NCBI GenBank assembly: GCA_026706385.1 | Contig: JAPOYV010000097.1 | Span: 1-64,000, forward strand | Source of the DNA: Gammaproteobacteria bacterium | Lineage (GTDB): Bacteria; Pseudomonadota; Gammaproteobacteria; Pseudomonadales; Azotimanducaceae | Reading direction: 5' to 3' | DNA: 64,000 nucleotides | Shown: piece by piece, positions 1 through 9,600 of the stretch | Layout: each line of letters opens with the position of its first letter | Position numbering within the stretch: the first letter of the stretch is position 1 | Program-made: the position numbers and the translations under genes | The notes under the pieces: model-generated | The model's input: the letters and a program-made list of their open reading frames with translations, nothing else | Databases searched by the model: none | What the model was told of the DNA's origin: nothing

Positions 1-25
1 CCGAATCTTCCGACGGTGCGGCTTG

Positions 26-283
26 TCATGCAACCCCGCCACTGCGGTCGGGGTGGACTGGCGCTGTGGATTGGCCCTGGTCATCGGTGGCGGCGGGGGC
101 GAACGAACCGCCCACCGTAATCGCATGATTTTCAGGCCGAAAGAGAGATTTGCCATCGCCGGTGTAAGATGGTGACACCGCGTCGTGTAGGAAGTCGACT
201 ATGCGGCGCGCGACCATCCGGAATGGCAGGTACTTGGCGAGCACTTGAGCGCGGTCTGACGCAAGCGGTCCGTTCGTGCCCAT
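26..283 (-). CDS. Possible small hypothetical protein
   Basis: An 85-codon open frame at the left edge, reading away from the cytochrome gene's 3' end. No family is recognised, no signal peptide or membrane segment is visible, and no clear ribosome-binding site precedes the start. The first half reads like a folded protein (LPFRMVARRIVDFL), while the C-terminal half is low complexity. It could be a real small gene, a remnant of a longer one, or chance in GC-rich DNA. Bases 1-25 and 284-327 hold nothing recognisable. Confidence 0.2.
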   Translation of the reverse strand: MGTNGPLASDRAQVLAKYLPFRMVARRIVDFLHDAVSPSYTGDGKSLFRPENHAITVGGSFAPAATDDQGQSTAPVHPDRSGGVA

Positions 284-327
284 TCCCCGTTCGCTCGGGC
301 TATCACGAACTGTGTCCTCGGCTTCGA

Positions 328-2289
328 CTAGCTGTCGTCCAGCTCCCTGAGGTATGCGACGAGTTGCCTCCGTTCAGTCATCGTCAGATGCGATGTCTTC
401 CCGTGCCGATCATCCGGATTGCGCGTCGTGATCACATCCATCAGCGTGGCTGCCGAGCCGTCGTGGAGATACGGCGGCGTCTGCCACACGCCCTTCACCG
501 TGGGCGTATCCAATGCCCGCACCGTATTCGGTCGGAAGTCGCCTACAGTCGCCGACAGCGTGCCGACGTCATGCATTAGGAAGGGAAGGGCGCTCGACTC
601 CCGCTTGTCGTCATGTTCCAACGAGCTGTCCGTGAACCGGGGCGGCACATGGCACGTCGCACAGCCGGTCTCCTCCGAGTGGAAGATCGCCTCGCCGACC
701 ACGGCGTCCGGTGTCATCTCGCCTCCGGGGAGCCGGTACGGACTGGGATGGACGGCCTCGAAAGACGACCCGTAGGCGGCGAGGGCATCCAATTCGCGCG
801 AGAGCCCGCGGTTGGGCTCGCCGAAGACCCAGTCCGGCCCCTTCGCCAGGAACACCTCGTCGCTCACGAATCCGCGTCCCTGCAACGTCGTCCGCAGCAG
901 GATCTCGAAGTCCTGGATCTCGTCCATGTCGGCGCGCCAGTGAATCGGCCCATGCCTAAGCCCCGCACGCCCGTGCATCGTGATCGTGTTGCGCAATCCG
1001 CCGCCGTGCGCGCCGCGTCCGCTGAAGTCCCAGGTGCGCCCGTCGCTGCCGCCTTCGAGGTGGCAGCTCGCGCAACTGACGTAGCCGTCGCGCGACATGC
1101 GCGGGTCGGCGGCGTTGTAGAAGACGCGCTTGCCGAGCAGCACGTCCGGGGGTAGCGGTTCGTGTTCGGTGGTCGGTATGCGACCGATCCGCCGGACCGG
1201 CTCGCCGCGCGACAGGCCCGAGACGTCGTACACGGCTACAGTCCGGGACAGGTAGTTCTGGACGAACAGGCGGCCGTCCGCGTCGACGACGAGACCCTGC
1301 GGCGTCAGGCCGGTATCGAAGGACGCGGCCAACGAGCCATCCACGGCGTTCAGCACGTCGACGGCGTTGCTGCCCTGCAGCGCGACGAAAGCGTGACGCG
1401 CCTCAGCGTCGAAGGCGACCGCCACCGGCATGGCGCGATTGTCGAAATCTCTGCGCGCCGAGAGGACTTCGCCGTTTGCCACGAGGTCCACCTGCGACAC
1501 GATGGCGCGTACCGTGTTCTCGAAGTTCAGCGGCTCGCCGCTGACCGTGAGTCCGCGGCCCGTGTTGTCCTTCTTCGACGGGATCCAAGCGCGCTTCCCG
1601 TCGGGGGTGATCGTGATGGCGGCGAGGTGGTTGGGTACGCCGCGACCGCTCAGGCCGGTGTCCGGACCGGGATCGGCCGCCAGCGTGAATCGCCGCAGGA
1701 CGGTCAGTGAGTCGGCGCTGACTTCGGTCACCTCGCCGTGGGTGGCGGGCGAGATCCAACGGGTCACCAGAACGCGCTGGCCGTCGGCGGTGATCGCCAT
1801 GCCGCGGGGTGTCGGGCCGACGTCGACGATGCCCGTGACGGCATTGGTCTTAGTGTCGATTCTCACAATGCGGCCAACGGCTTGCAGCGTGACGAAGGCC
1901 GTGTTCGAAGCCGGGGCGAAGGCGATTCCGTACGGTCGTGACGCGTAGGGGAGGTCGACGGTGTGCCTCGTTTCGCCCGTTTTCCCGCTGAGCACGCTGA
2001 TGGTGGCATCGTCCTGGTTGACGACCCAGATGGCGCCGTCCGGGGCGATGGCCAGCGTCCGAGGATTGTCGCCGACGGGGCGTTCGAAGAGCCTGACCAG
2101 GCGACGCGCGTCGACGGCGGTGACGGTGTCGTGGTCGGGGTTCACGCTCCACAGCCGCGCACCATCGACGTCAACGGCGATCGTGCCGGTGTGCGTCGGG
2201 CCCGTGATCCTGTCGGCCACGGTGTCGTAGCAGGCAAGCGACGACGTAAGCGCGGCAACGACGACGTACGCATTGTTCCGCCTTGACAT
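328..2289 (-). CDS. Beta-propeller / di-haem cytochrome c (MauG/CcpA-like) exported protein
   Basis: A 653-residue exported protein. A hydrophobic N-terminus (about residues 8-20) acts as a signal. Residues about 35-360 carry YVTN/NHL-type beta-propeller repeats (patterns such as GTIAVDVDGARLW and RTLAIAPDGAIW). The C-terminal third has two c-type haem motifs, CASCH at 406-410 and CATCH at 543-547, arranged as in di-haem cytochrome c peroxidase/MauG-like proteins. It probably acts in the periplasm in electron transfer or oxidative chemistry; the substrate cannot be told. The ATG start at 2289 lies 107 bp from the divergent flavoprotein start at 2397, so the two probably share a promoter region. 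Confidence 0.85.
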   Translation of the reverse strand: MSRRNNAYVVVAALTSSLACYDTVADRITGPTHTGTIAVDVDGARLWSVNPDHDTVTAVDARRLVRLFERPVGDNPRTLAIAPDGAIWVVNQDDATISVLSGKTGETRHTVDLPYASRPYGIAFAPASNTAFVTLQAVGRIVRIDTKTNAVTGIVDVGPTPRGMAITADGQRVLVTRWISPATHGEVTEVSADSLTVLRRFTLAADPGPDTGLSGRGVPNHLAAITITPDGKRAWIPSKKDNTGRGLTVSGEPLNFENTVRAIVSQVDLVANGEVLSARRDFDNRAMPVAVAFDAEARHAFVALQGSNAVDVLNAVDGSLAASFDTGLTPQGLVVDADGRLFVQNYLSRTVAVYDVSGLSRGEPVRRIGRIPTTEHEPLPPDVLLGKRVFYNAADPRMSRDGYVSCASCHLEGGSDGRTWDFSGRGAHGGGLRNTITMHGRAGLRHGPIHWRADMDEIQDFEILLRTTLQGRGFVSDEVFLAKGPDWVFGEPNRGLSRELDALAAYGSSFEAVHPSPYRLPGGEMTPDAVVGEAIFHSEETGCATCHVPPRFTDSSLEHDDKRESSALPFLMHDVGTLSATVGDFRPNTVRALDTPTVKGVWQTPPYLHDGSAATLMDVITTRNPDDRHGKTSHLTMTERRQLVAYLRELDDS

Positions 2290-2396
2290 CGCTTGAGGTT
2301 GTCGGTGTTCTCTGGGCGCCGATCCGGCTTGCCGGGTGGGTCGTCCGGGTTTGCGGCGCGCGGTTGTTCTTGGCGTCTCTTGGAGTGTCCGCCATT

Positions 2397-4124
2397 ATGC
2401 GCGACTACACGATCGGGATCATTGGCGGAGGGGCCTCCGGCGTCGCGTTGGCGGCGCGGATGGTCGAGTCGCTGCCGGTCGGCTTGAGCACCGCGGATCT
2501 CTCCATCGTCCTGTTCGACGCGCGCGGGTTCAACGGCGGCAACGCGTACGCCCCGGATGTCCACACCAACCTGATGAACACCACGTGCGGCGCCGTGGAT
2601 CGCAACTTCGGCGGCGCGTTCGGTCTCCTCGACTGGGCACAGGAGAACGCAACCCCACCGGTGCACGGCGGCGTCTCGTCGGACGGCTACCTGCCGCGGC
2701 CGGTTGTAGGCGAGTACCTGTCTGGCCTCTTGGCGCGCACCCAGCGGCACGCGGCGGCGCGAGGTTTGCGCTTTGACCTGGTGCAGGAAGAGGTCGTGGA
2801 CACCGCGGCCCCAGCAGAGCCTGAGGGCAACTACACCGTGTGTACGCGCGCGGGGAACGATTTCGCCGCGGAGTACCTGTACCTCGCCTTGGGACACCTA
2901 GAGCCGGCACGGACAGAGGCCTATCAGTACGCGGACGGCTACTTTCACAACGCGTATCCGATCCGTCGCCTCGTCGAAGAGATCCCGAAAGAGGCGAAGG
3001 TTGGCGTGCTCGGAACCCGGCTGACGGCCATCGACGTCGCCTTGGGCCTCGTCGGCGGAGGACACACGGGTGCCATCCACTGTGTCTCGCGCCGAGGACA
3101 GTTGCCGTCCGTGCGCGCCGACCGTGGCAAGTACACGTTTCGGCAACTCGAGCGCGAGGACCTGGTCAAGCGCTTGGCTGGCGAGAAGAGGAAGCTCAGC
3201 CTGCCCGAGGTGGCGGAGATGCTCGGCCAGGAGATGGAGGTCGCGGCGGGCCGCCCTGTTGCGCTTGGCGATGTGGTGAAGGGGGACCTGCCGCCGATTG
3301 CCTACTACGAGCAGGAGATCGCCTTGGCCAAGGGTCGAGCGCGGCCGTGGCAGGCCGTCCTGTACGCCACCAACCGCAACATCGACCTGTTGTGGCATCA
3401 CCTGGCGGAGGACGACAAGCACCTTTTGATGTCGGAGTGGCTGAACGACTGGCTCACCTACCGCGCGTCCATCCCACGGGAGAATGCGGAGCGGATTCTC
3501 AAGCTGATGAAGGCCGGCCAACTGACCGTTCAGGGCGGTGCCCAGGGATTGCGGTGGGATCGTGAACGTCGAACGTTCGGCATCGAGCGGGCCGGCGGGT
3601 CTGCCGTCGATGTCGACTACCTGGTCTCGGCGACCGGATCCGCCAACCGCATCGAGGATGCGGACAGCGTGTTGGTCCGGAATCTGCTCAACAAGGGGCT
3701 GATCGTTCCGCACCGCTACGGCGGGATCGACTGCGTCTTCGAAACCGGGCAGGTCATCTCCCGGGACGATGCGGCGGACGGCGAGGCGCGGATGTTCGCA
3801 CTGGGGCCGATCACCAGCGGCGTGTACTTCTTCACCACCGCGCTCGAGATCATCGAGCGGCAGGCGACGCAACGCACGCGCGACCTAGCGTTCACTTTGG
3901 GCGTCGAGTGGCTGGAACGACCGGAGACCGAGGCTTGGGTCGACGCAAGGCAAGCCGACCCGGAGCGGATTGGCGATGGCGCCGACGCGTCGCACGACGA
4001 AGGGCCCGACCTTCTCGAACGACTGGTACTGAGCGAACAGACGCGACTGATCGACTTTGAACAATTGCGGCTGTTGAACGATCAAATCAAGGGCGAAGCA
4101 ACAACAGCAAGGAACCAATCATGA
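2397..4124 (+). CDS. FAD/NAD(P)-binding oxidoreductase (NAD_binding_9 type)
   Basis: A flavoprotein of 575 residues. It begins with a Rossmann FAD site (GIIGGGASGVALA), followed by NAYAPDVHTNLMNTT, typical of the FAD-NAD(P)-binding (NAD_binding_9) family. A second dinucleotide fold (VGVLGTRLTAIDVALGL) follows. The open frame extends upstream to 2283, but the ATG at 2397, with GGAG at 2382-2385, places the FAD motif at the N-terminus as usual, so it is preferred. The stop overlaps the next start by 4 bp (ATGA at 4121-4124), indicating translational coupling to a halogenase-like enzyme. It may supply or share flavin chemistry with that partner; this is inference. Confidence 0.8.
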   Translation: MRDYTIGIIGGGASGVALAARMVESLPVGLSTADLSIVLFDARGFNGGNAYAPDVHTNLMNTTCGAVDRNFGGAFGLLDWAQENATPPVHGGVSSDGYLPRPVVGEYLSGLLARTQRHAAARGLRFDLVQEEVVDTAAPAEPEGNYTVCTRAGNDFAAEYLYLALGHLEPARTEAYQYADGYFHNAYPIRRLVEEIPKEAKVGVLGTRLTAIDVALGLVGGGHTGAIHCVSRRGQLPSVRADRGKYTFRQLEREDLVKRLAGEKRKLSLPEVAEMLGQEMEVAAGRPVALGDVVKGDLPPIAYYEQEIALAKGRARPWQAVLYATNRNIDLLWHHLAEDDKHLLMSEWLNDWLTYRASIPRENAERILKLMKAGQLTVQGGAQGLRWDRERRTFGIERAGGSAVDVDYLVSATGSANRIEDADSVLVRNLLNKGLIVPHRYGGIDCVFETGQVISRDDAADGEARMFALGPITSGVYFFTTALEIIERQATQRTRDLAFTLGVEWLERPETEAWVDARQADPERIGDGADASHDEGPDLLERLVLSEQTRLIDFEQLRLLNDQIKGEATTARNQS

Positions 4125-5686
4125 ATGCCTCGAGTAGCGATAGCGGTGGCGACCGTGTGGGTAGCCGTCGAAGGTACGATGTGGCCGTGGTCGGCGGTGG
4201 CCCCGCCGGGAGCACGACGGCGGCTTTCCTGGCCCGGCAGGGCTTCCACGTAGCGGTCTTTGAACGCGAGACGTTTCCGCGCCACCACATCGGCGAGTCT
4301 TTGCTGCCCGCCACGTTGGCCGTGCTCGACGAAGTGGGCGTGCTGCCGGTCGTCGAAGCCGAGGGCTTCCTCAAGAAGTGGGGCGCGACGTGGTCCTGGG
4401 GCCAGAGTGCTGCGCCGTGGAGCCTGTATTTCAAGGAGACGAGCCCGCGGTATCCGCACGCCTACCAGGTGCTCCGCCCGCGCTTCGATCAGATTCTGCT
4501 CGAGCACAGCGCCGCGTGTGGTGCCGAGGTGCACGAGGGAACGCCGGTCCGCGCCGTGCGGGAAGGCGGCGTCGAACTGGTGGGCGGTGAACAAGTCGAT
4601 GCCGCCATGGTGGTCGATGCCTCGGGGCAGCGATCGCTCGTCGCAACCGCGCGCGAACTCAAGGAATGGGATCGCTACTTCCGCAACCTCGCCGTCTACG
4701 GCTATTTCGAGGGCGGCCAGCACCTCGCGCCGCCGGATGACAGCAACATCTTCATCGAGTCGACCGATCACGGCTGGTTGTGGAAGATCCCGCTCTCGGG
4801 CGGCGTATCCAGCGTCGGCGTGGTCGTCGACCGTGAGTTCGGTGCCGAAGCCATCGCACGCGACGGCCGCGAGGGCTTCTACTTCGACCAGGTCTCTGCC
4901 GCTCCGCGGGCTCAGGAGATGCTCGCCGATGCCCATTTCGCCCGCGGGCCGTACGCCGTCCGGGATTGGTCGTATCGCGCCCAGGCGTTCACCGGCGATG
5001 GCTTCGTACTGGTTGGCGACGCCGCCTGCTTCATCGACCCGTTGTTCTCGACTGGCGTGCATCTCGCCGTGACCGGCGCCAAGCTCGCGGCCGCGTACGT
5101 CGCCACCGCCCTGCGCAACACGAAGATGGCTGCCGCCGCCGGCATGGCCTACGAACGCTTGTACCTCGCGCAGTACCGCCACTTCCACGACATGGCGAAG
5201 CTCTTCTACGGCACGAACCGGGCTCGCGACTCATACTTCTGGGAAGCGCGGCGGCTGACGGGCGAGTCGCACCTCGAACCGAGGACGGCGTTCATCCGGG
5301 CGATCTCCGGGGAAGCGGCATTCCAGGTCGAACGTTCGGCCTTGAGCCACGCGGTGCTGCCAGAGGACTTCGCGCGGGCTCTGGATGAGCGCGCGACGAG
5401 GGACAACGGCATGCCGGAGTTGCCCACGCTGTCGACTCGCTTGCGGCGCGCGCCGGGATTCGTGGTGCGCGCCCAGGCGGTGCTGGGGGACGGCTGCTTC
5501 GAGATGGGGCACGTGATAGCGGGCAACGGCCGGGACGACCTTCCGGTGAGCAGCCTCGCGGCGGATGTTGCCCGTTGCGCCTCCGGCGGACCCTTGGGCG
5601 AACTCCTGCCGGGCGTCGATCACGAGGCTTTGTTGTCCACCGCGCAAGCGCTGATCGCGGAGGGCGTGCTTGTCCGCGCCGACTGA
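4121..5686 (+). CDS. Flavin-dependent halogenase-like monooxygenase
   Basis: A 521-residue FAD enzyme. GGGPAG at 25-30 is the FAD-binding loop, HHIGES at 55-60 is the signature that follows it in flavin-dependent halogenases, and WLWKIP at 219-224 matches the family's WxWxIP motif, which in halogenases separates them from ordinary monooxygenases. VGDAACFIDPLFSTG at about 304-318 is the second FAD motif. Lysines 85-86 lie just before WGATWSWG, near where the catalytic lysine is expected. The last 90 residues form an extra domain I cannot name. It is translationally coupled to the upstream flavoprotein. The halogenase call rests on motifs; the substrate is unknown, and an inactive or hydroxylating relative is possible. 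Confidence 0.8.
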   Translation: MNASSSDSGGDRVGSRRRYDVAVVGGGPAGSTTAAFLARQGFHVAVFERETFPRHHIGESLLPATLAVLDEVGVLPVVEAEGFLKKWGATWSWGQSAAPWSLYFKETSPRYPHAYQVLRPRFDQILLEHSAACGAEVHEGTPVRAVREGGVELVGGEQVDAAMVVDASGQRSLVATARELKEWDRYFRNLAVYGYFEGGQHLAPPDDSNIFIESTDHGWLWKIPLSGGVSSVGVVVDREFGAEAIARDGREGFYFDQVSAAPRAQEMLADAHFARGPYAVRDWSYRAQAFTGDGFVLVGDAACFIDPLFSTGVHLAVTGAKLAAAYVATALRNTKMAAAAGMAYERLYLAQYRHFHDMAKLFYGTNRARDSYFWEARRLTGESHLEPRTAFIRAISGEAAFQVERSALSHAVLPEDFARALDERATRDNGMPELPTLSTRLRRAPGFVVRAQAVLGDGCFEMGHVIAGNGRDDLPVSSLAADVARCASGGPLGELLPGVDHEALLSTAQALIAEGVLVRAD

Positions 5687-5761
5687 AGCACGACGACTTA
5701 CCCGCTGCACATCGTCCCGATCACGGTTAGAGTCCGCTCGGTGACCTTGACCGAGAAGCCC

Positions 5762-6946
5762 ATGAGCGAAATGAGCGATTTCCGCGCCGAGACCAGGGCG
5801 TGGCTGGCGGAGAACCTACCGGAGCCGGTCGTCGGGCGCGGCGACGGCTTTGCGGGAGGCACCAAGGCCGGGGTGCAAAGCGCGGACCACCGGCGTTGGT
5901 TCGAAGCGTGTTACGAACGCGGCTTCACGGTGCCGTCGTGGCCGACGGCCTATGGCGGCGCGGGGCTCGACCCCGCATTTTCGCGGGCGCTGCGTGAAGA
6001 GATGGCGGTCGCGCGCGCACCGGCGCCGCTCGGCGGCATGGGCGTGACGATGATCGGCCCGACCCTGCTCGAATACGGCACCGAGGATCAGAAGGAGCGT
6101 CATCTCACGAAGATCGCGAGCGGGGAGGTCCGCTGGTGCCAGGGCTACTCGGAACCCGGTGCCGGCTCGGATCTCGCGTCCCTGCAGACGCGCGCGGTGG
6201 ATCACGGTGACTACTATCTCGTCAACGGCTCGAAGATCTGGACTTCGGGCGCGACGCTCGCGGACTGGATCTTCTGCCTGGTGCGCACGGACCCCGACGT
6301 GCCCAAGCATGAAGGCATCAGCTTCGTGTTGTTCCCGATGGACGATCCGGGCGTCACGGTCACGCCGATCGTGCTGATCTCCGGCGACTCGCCGTTCTGC
6401 CAGTGCTTCTTCGACAACGTCAAGGCCGCCAAGAGCGACCTGATCGGCCGCGAGAACCGTGGCTGGACCGTGGCCAAGCGGCTGCTGCAGCACGAGCGTT
6501 CCATGATCTCCGGGATGGGCAACACGGCGGGCGGCGGCGCACAGGCGCCGACGTTCGCCGACCTCGCTAGGCAGTGGTACGGCGATCAGGAGGGGCGCAT
6601 CGCGGATCCATCGGGCCGTGACGAGGTGATCGGCATCAATCTCGACTCGCGCGCCTTCGGCCTGACCGCGCGTCGCGCGGCGGAGGAGAACGCCTCCGGT
6701 TCGACGCCTACGTTCGTCACGTCGATGTTCAAGTACTACGCCACCGAACTCGGTTCGCGACGTTCGGAGGCGACGATCCGCATGTACGGCATGGAAGGCA
6801 CCGGCTGGGAAGGCGGCAGTTTCGATGGGCGTGCGCTCCGGGAGACCCGCGGCTGGCTCGGCGGCAAAGCCGGCACGATCGCCGGCGGCAGTTCCGAAGT
6901 CCAACTCAACATCATCGCCAAGCGGGTGCTCGGCCTGCCGGATTGA
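5762..6946 (+). CDS. Acyl-CoA dehydrogenase
   Basis: An acyl-CoA dehydrogenase of about 394 residues, normal for the family. It introduces a double bond into acyl-CoA thioesters using FAD and passes electrons to ETF. The N-terminal helical domain starts FRAETRAWLAENLP. The mid-domain has WCQGYSEPGAGSDLASLQT, the standard FAD/substrate signature, and the C-terminus has GGSSEVQLNIIAKRVLGLP, the usual family ending. In-frame starts are GTG 5741, ATG 5762 and ATG 5771; 5762 is chosen because it is an ATG close to the normal N-terminus. It lies 75 bp after the halogenase-like gene on the same strand and could be co-transcribed. Confidence 0.9.
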   Translation: MSEMSDFRAETRAWLAENLPEPVVGRGDGFAGGTKAGVQSADHRRWFEACYERGFTVPSWPTAYGGAGLDPAFSRALREEMAVARAPAPLGGMGVTMIGPTLLEYGTEDQKERHLTKIASGEVRWCQGYSEPGAGSDLASLQTRAVDHGDYYLVNGSKIWTSGATLADWIFCLVRTDPDVPKHEGISFVLFPMDDPGVTVTPIVLISGDSPFCQCFFDNVKAAKSDLIGRENRGWTVAKRLLQHERSMISGMGNTAGGGAQAPTFADLARQWYGDQEGRIADPSGRDEVIGINLDSRAFGLTARRAAEENASGSTPTFVTSMFKYYATELGSRRSEATIRMYGMEGTGWEGGSFDGRALRETRGWLGGKAGTIAGGSSEVQLNIIAKRVLGLPD

Positions 6947-7054
6947 AGTCGCACGTGCGCGTTCGGGTGGTCGCGCCCTAGTACCGACGCAGGTACGCGG
7001 GCCTCCCGGGTAAGCAATCAGCCTTGCACGGGTCGGATTGCGGACGTGGACGTG

Positions 7055-7072
7055 GCGGACCTACCGGTCCGC
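7055..7072. terminator. Hairpin between convergent genes
   Basis: A 7-bp perfect inverted repeat (GCGGACC/GGTCCGC) with a TACC loop lies between the convergent acyl-CoA dehydrogenase and PhyH genes. There is no T-tract, so intrinsic termination is only a possibility. Confidence 0.3.
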
Positions 7073-7091
7073 GCGCACCGTCAAGGCTCGA

Positions 7092-8225
7092 CTAGCCCAC
7101 GTCGAGCACGGCCCGGGCGATAGGGCCCAACCGTTCGAACACGCCTCGGTCGAGGAGCGCCGGCACGTCGGTCTGCGTTGGCCGTACCGTACGCGTGAAG
7201 AAGGCATGTTGCGCACGGCGCAGATCGGTCGAGAAGTTCTGCGTGCCGCTGTGCCATAGGTGGGCGTTGTAGGCGATGCAGCTACCCGCGACCCCGGTGA
7301 GGTGCACTTCGCCGGGCACCGGGGCGACAAGATCCCTGGGCGTGCCGTCGACTGTCGATCCGGCCGGGTGTTCGCGCCAGCGGTGGGATCCTGGGACGAC
7401 GCGCGTGGGGCCGTTCTCTGCGGTGAAGTCGTCGAGGAGCCAGATGGCGTTCACCACCTCGGGGTCACGCACGCCCCAGCCCCAGTCGGCGTGGATGGCC
7501 TGGTGGCCGTAACCCGGCAGCGGGCAGTGGAAGTTTGTGCTGGAGTAACGAAAGCGCGTGCCGAGGACGTGCCGGACCGCGGCCAAGAGCTTCGGGTGAA
7601 AGGAGAACGGGTCGAGCACCCCGTCGTGGTTCATGGCCTTGACGACCGTGCCGGAGACCCTGGCGATGCCGCGCGTCTGCGACACCTCGTGGCCGGCGGT
7701 CGTGCCTTCGCGTGCGACCGCGTCGCCTAGGCGCTTACGCAACGCGTCGAGTTGCGCGGCCGTCAACAGCGGTCCGAGGTTGACGTAGCCATCCTCGTCG
7801 AGTGCCCGGCGTTCGGCGGCGCTGAGCAGAGCGTTGTCCTCATCTTCGATGCCAAGGTCGCGGCAAGCCGCCTCGATTCGGTCCGGGGGTAGGCGGTTCG
7901 CGGGACCGCGCAAGTGCCGGTCCAGGTTCCGCCGCACCGGCTCGAGGACGGCGGCGTCGTCATCGCAGCCCGCAAGCGCCTCGCGCCGTTCCGCGTCCGT
8001 TGCGCCGGCGCACCAGATTCGCGTTGCGAGGGCCGACCGCGCCTGGCCCGCCACGCGCGCGACGGGATCGACCGTGGGGAGACGCGGCGTCCGGCGGTCG
8101 TTGGGGACCGCGTCGAGATGCGCGGCCGCTAGGTAGCGGGCGATCTCTGTGCCGAAGCGCGGGAGCCCGGTCTGGACGGACGCCGCACCGTTGTCGGAGC
8201 GCACTTGCTCAAACCACCTAGTCAA
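7092..8225 (-). CDS. Phytanoyl-CoA dioxygenase (PhyH) family Fe(II)/2-oxoglutarate oxygenase
   Basis: A 377-residue protein whose C-terminal 250 residues are a PhyH double-stranded beta-helix. The iron-binding triad is visible as His245-x-Asp247 (QAIHADWGWG) and His325 (LWHSG), with basic residues RR shortly after for 2-oxoglutarate. The first 120 residues are an extra region with no recognised domain. These enzymes hydroxylate small organic substrates; the substrate here is unknown. The annotated start is TTG at 8225 with AAGAG just upstream; a GTG at 8204 is an alternative. It is divergent from the serine hydrolase gene. Confidence 0.85.
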   Translation of the reverse strand: MTRWFEQVRSDNGAASVQTGLPRFGTEIARYLAAAHLDAVPNDRRTPRLPTVDPVARVAGQARSALATRIWCAGATDAERREALAGCDDDAAVLEPVRRNLDRHLRGPANRLPPDRIEAACRDLGIEDEDNALLSAAERRALDEDGYVNLGPLLTAAQLDALRKRLGDAVAREGTTAGHEVSQTRGIARVSGTVVKAMNHDGVLDPFSFHPKLLAAVRHVLGTRFRYSSTNFHCPLPGYGHQAIHADWGWGVRDPEVVNAIWLLDDFTAENGPTRVVPGSHRWREHPAGSTVDGTPRDLVAPVPGEVHLTGVAGSCIAYNAHLWHSGTQNFSTDLRRAQHAFFTRTVRPTQTDVPALLDRGVFERLGPIARAVLDVG

Positions 8226-8350
8226 CTCTTGATTGCCGTGGAGCCTAGCAGATGCGGTTCGCGGAGGTCGCCGGTGCGCCAGCTACCACGGACGTGTCCA
8301 CCTCATTAGACTCCGCGCCTTCTAGGAACCTGCGACCTCAAGGAACCCGT

Positions 8351-9592
8351 ATGTCCGCACTCCCGCACGGCGATGCCGCCGCGCTCGGCTTCGACCCCCA
8401 ACGTCTGGCCGCGCTCGGCCCGGCCATGCAGTCGTACATCGATGACAAGCGTGTGCCGAACCTCGTGACCCTCATCGCGCGGCGCGGCGAGATCGTCCAC
8501 CTCGATGCGCGCGGGGTGTTGAGCTTCGAGACCGGCAAGCCCGCCACGACCACGAGCCTCTTCCGCATGTTCTCGAACACCAAGCCGCTGGCCGGCGTCG
8601 CTACCTGCATCCTCTACGAGCGCGGCCTGCTCACGCCGGACGATCCGATATCGCGATTCCTGCCGGAGTTCCACAGCAACCGCGTCCAGATCCCGAACGC
8701 GCCGGGCATGACCGAGCGGGCGAGACGCCGGATCACGGTGCGCGACTGCCTGACCAATACCACCGGCTTCGTCAATCCGGGCACCATGCCCGCAGCCTAT
8801 CGCGAGCAGTACGCCGACGTGCTGAGGACGCTCGGCTGGATGCGCCGCGACGACGACGCGCCCACGCCGCCGCCCCGAGAACGCGTTCGTGCGCTCGCCG
8901 AATTGCCGCTCATGGCGCACCCCGGCGAGTACTTCGGCTACCACGTGGGCTATCCCGTGCTCACCGAGGTCATCGCCGCCGCCAGCGGCCAGGCTGTCGA
9001 TGAGTTCTTCAAGGAGAACATCTTCGACCCGCTCGACATGGCGAGCACCGGCTTCTACGTGAAGGACGGCTTAGCCTCGGACTTCGGCGACAGCTACGTC
9101 CCCCGCGAGACGGACGACGGGGTGCAACTGGTCGTCTTCGACCGCGGCGAGAGCTCCGAGAAGATCACCGGGTCGGGGGAGTTCTGCGTCGGTGGTTCCA
9201 GCGGCGGCATAGTCACCAACGTCGGCGACTACGCGCGCTTCGGACAGATGCTCCTGAACGGCGGCGAACTCGACGGCGTGCGCATTCTCGGCCGCAAGAC
9301 GGTCGACCTGATGATCGGCAACCACACCGGCGACGTGGAGATACCCATGACCGGGCCCGGCTTCCACTGGGGCCTGGGGGTCGCGACCTACCATGGCCGC
9401 AACCGCCTGGCGCCGCTAATCCGATCGGTCGGCACCTACGGTTGGGGCGGCGCGGCGGGAACCACGTACTGGGCGGATCCGAGCGAGGAACTGCTTGGCG
9501 TATGCCTCACCCAGGTGATGCAGGCTGGCATGATGCCGAACAACGACTATCAAGAGACCTTCCAGCGCTTGGCGTACCAGGCGCTCGCGTAG
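8351..9592 (+). CDS. Serine hydrolase, beta-lactamase/class C-like family
   Basis: A 413-residue beta-lactamase-fold hydrolase. The catalytic SxxK is SNTK in FRMFSNTKPLAG, a tyrosine motif lies in YFGYHVGYPV, and GWGGAAGT near the C-terminus corresponds to the third (HxG-like) box. No signal peptide is visible, so it is probably a cytoplasmic esterase-like member rather than an antibiotic resistance enzyme. The ATG at 8351 is preferred over the longer frame from 8252 because the sequence upstream of it is not protein-like. It ends 8 bp before the deaminase gene, so the two are likely co-transcribed. Confidence 0.85.
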   Translation: MSALPHGDAAALGFDPQRLAALGPAMQSYIDDKRVPNLVTLIARRGEIVHLDARGVLSFETGKPATTTSLFRMFSNTKPLAGVATCILYERGLLTPDDPISRFLPEFHSNRVQIPNAPGMTERARRRITVRDCLTNTTGFVNPGTMPAAYREQYADVLRTLGWMRRDDDAPTPPPRERVRALAELPLMAHPGEYFGYHVGYPVLTEVIAAASGQAVDEFFKENIFDPLDMASTGFYVKDGLASDFGDSYVPRETDDGVQLVVFDRGESSEKITGSGEFCVGGSSGGIVTNVGDYARFGQMLLNGGELDGVRILGRKTVDLMIGNHTGDVEIPMTGPGFHWGLGVATYHGRNRLAPLIRSVGTYGWGGAAGTTYWADPSEELLGVCLTQVMQAGMMPNNDYQETFQRLAYQALA

Positions 9593-9600
9593 CGCGGCCA

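Noticed and set aside
8351-9592. Antibiotic-resistance beta-lactamase
   Set aside because: The fold and SxxK are present but there is no signal peptide and the sequence resembles esterase-like serine hydrolases.
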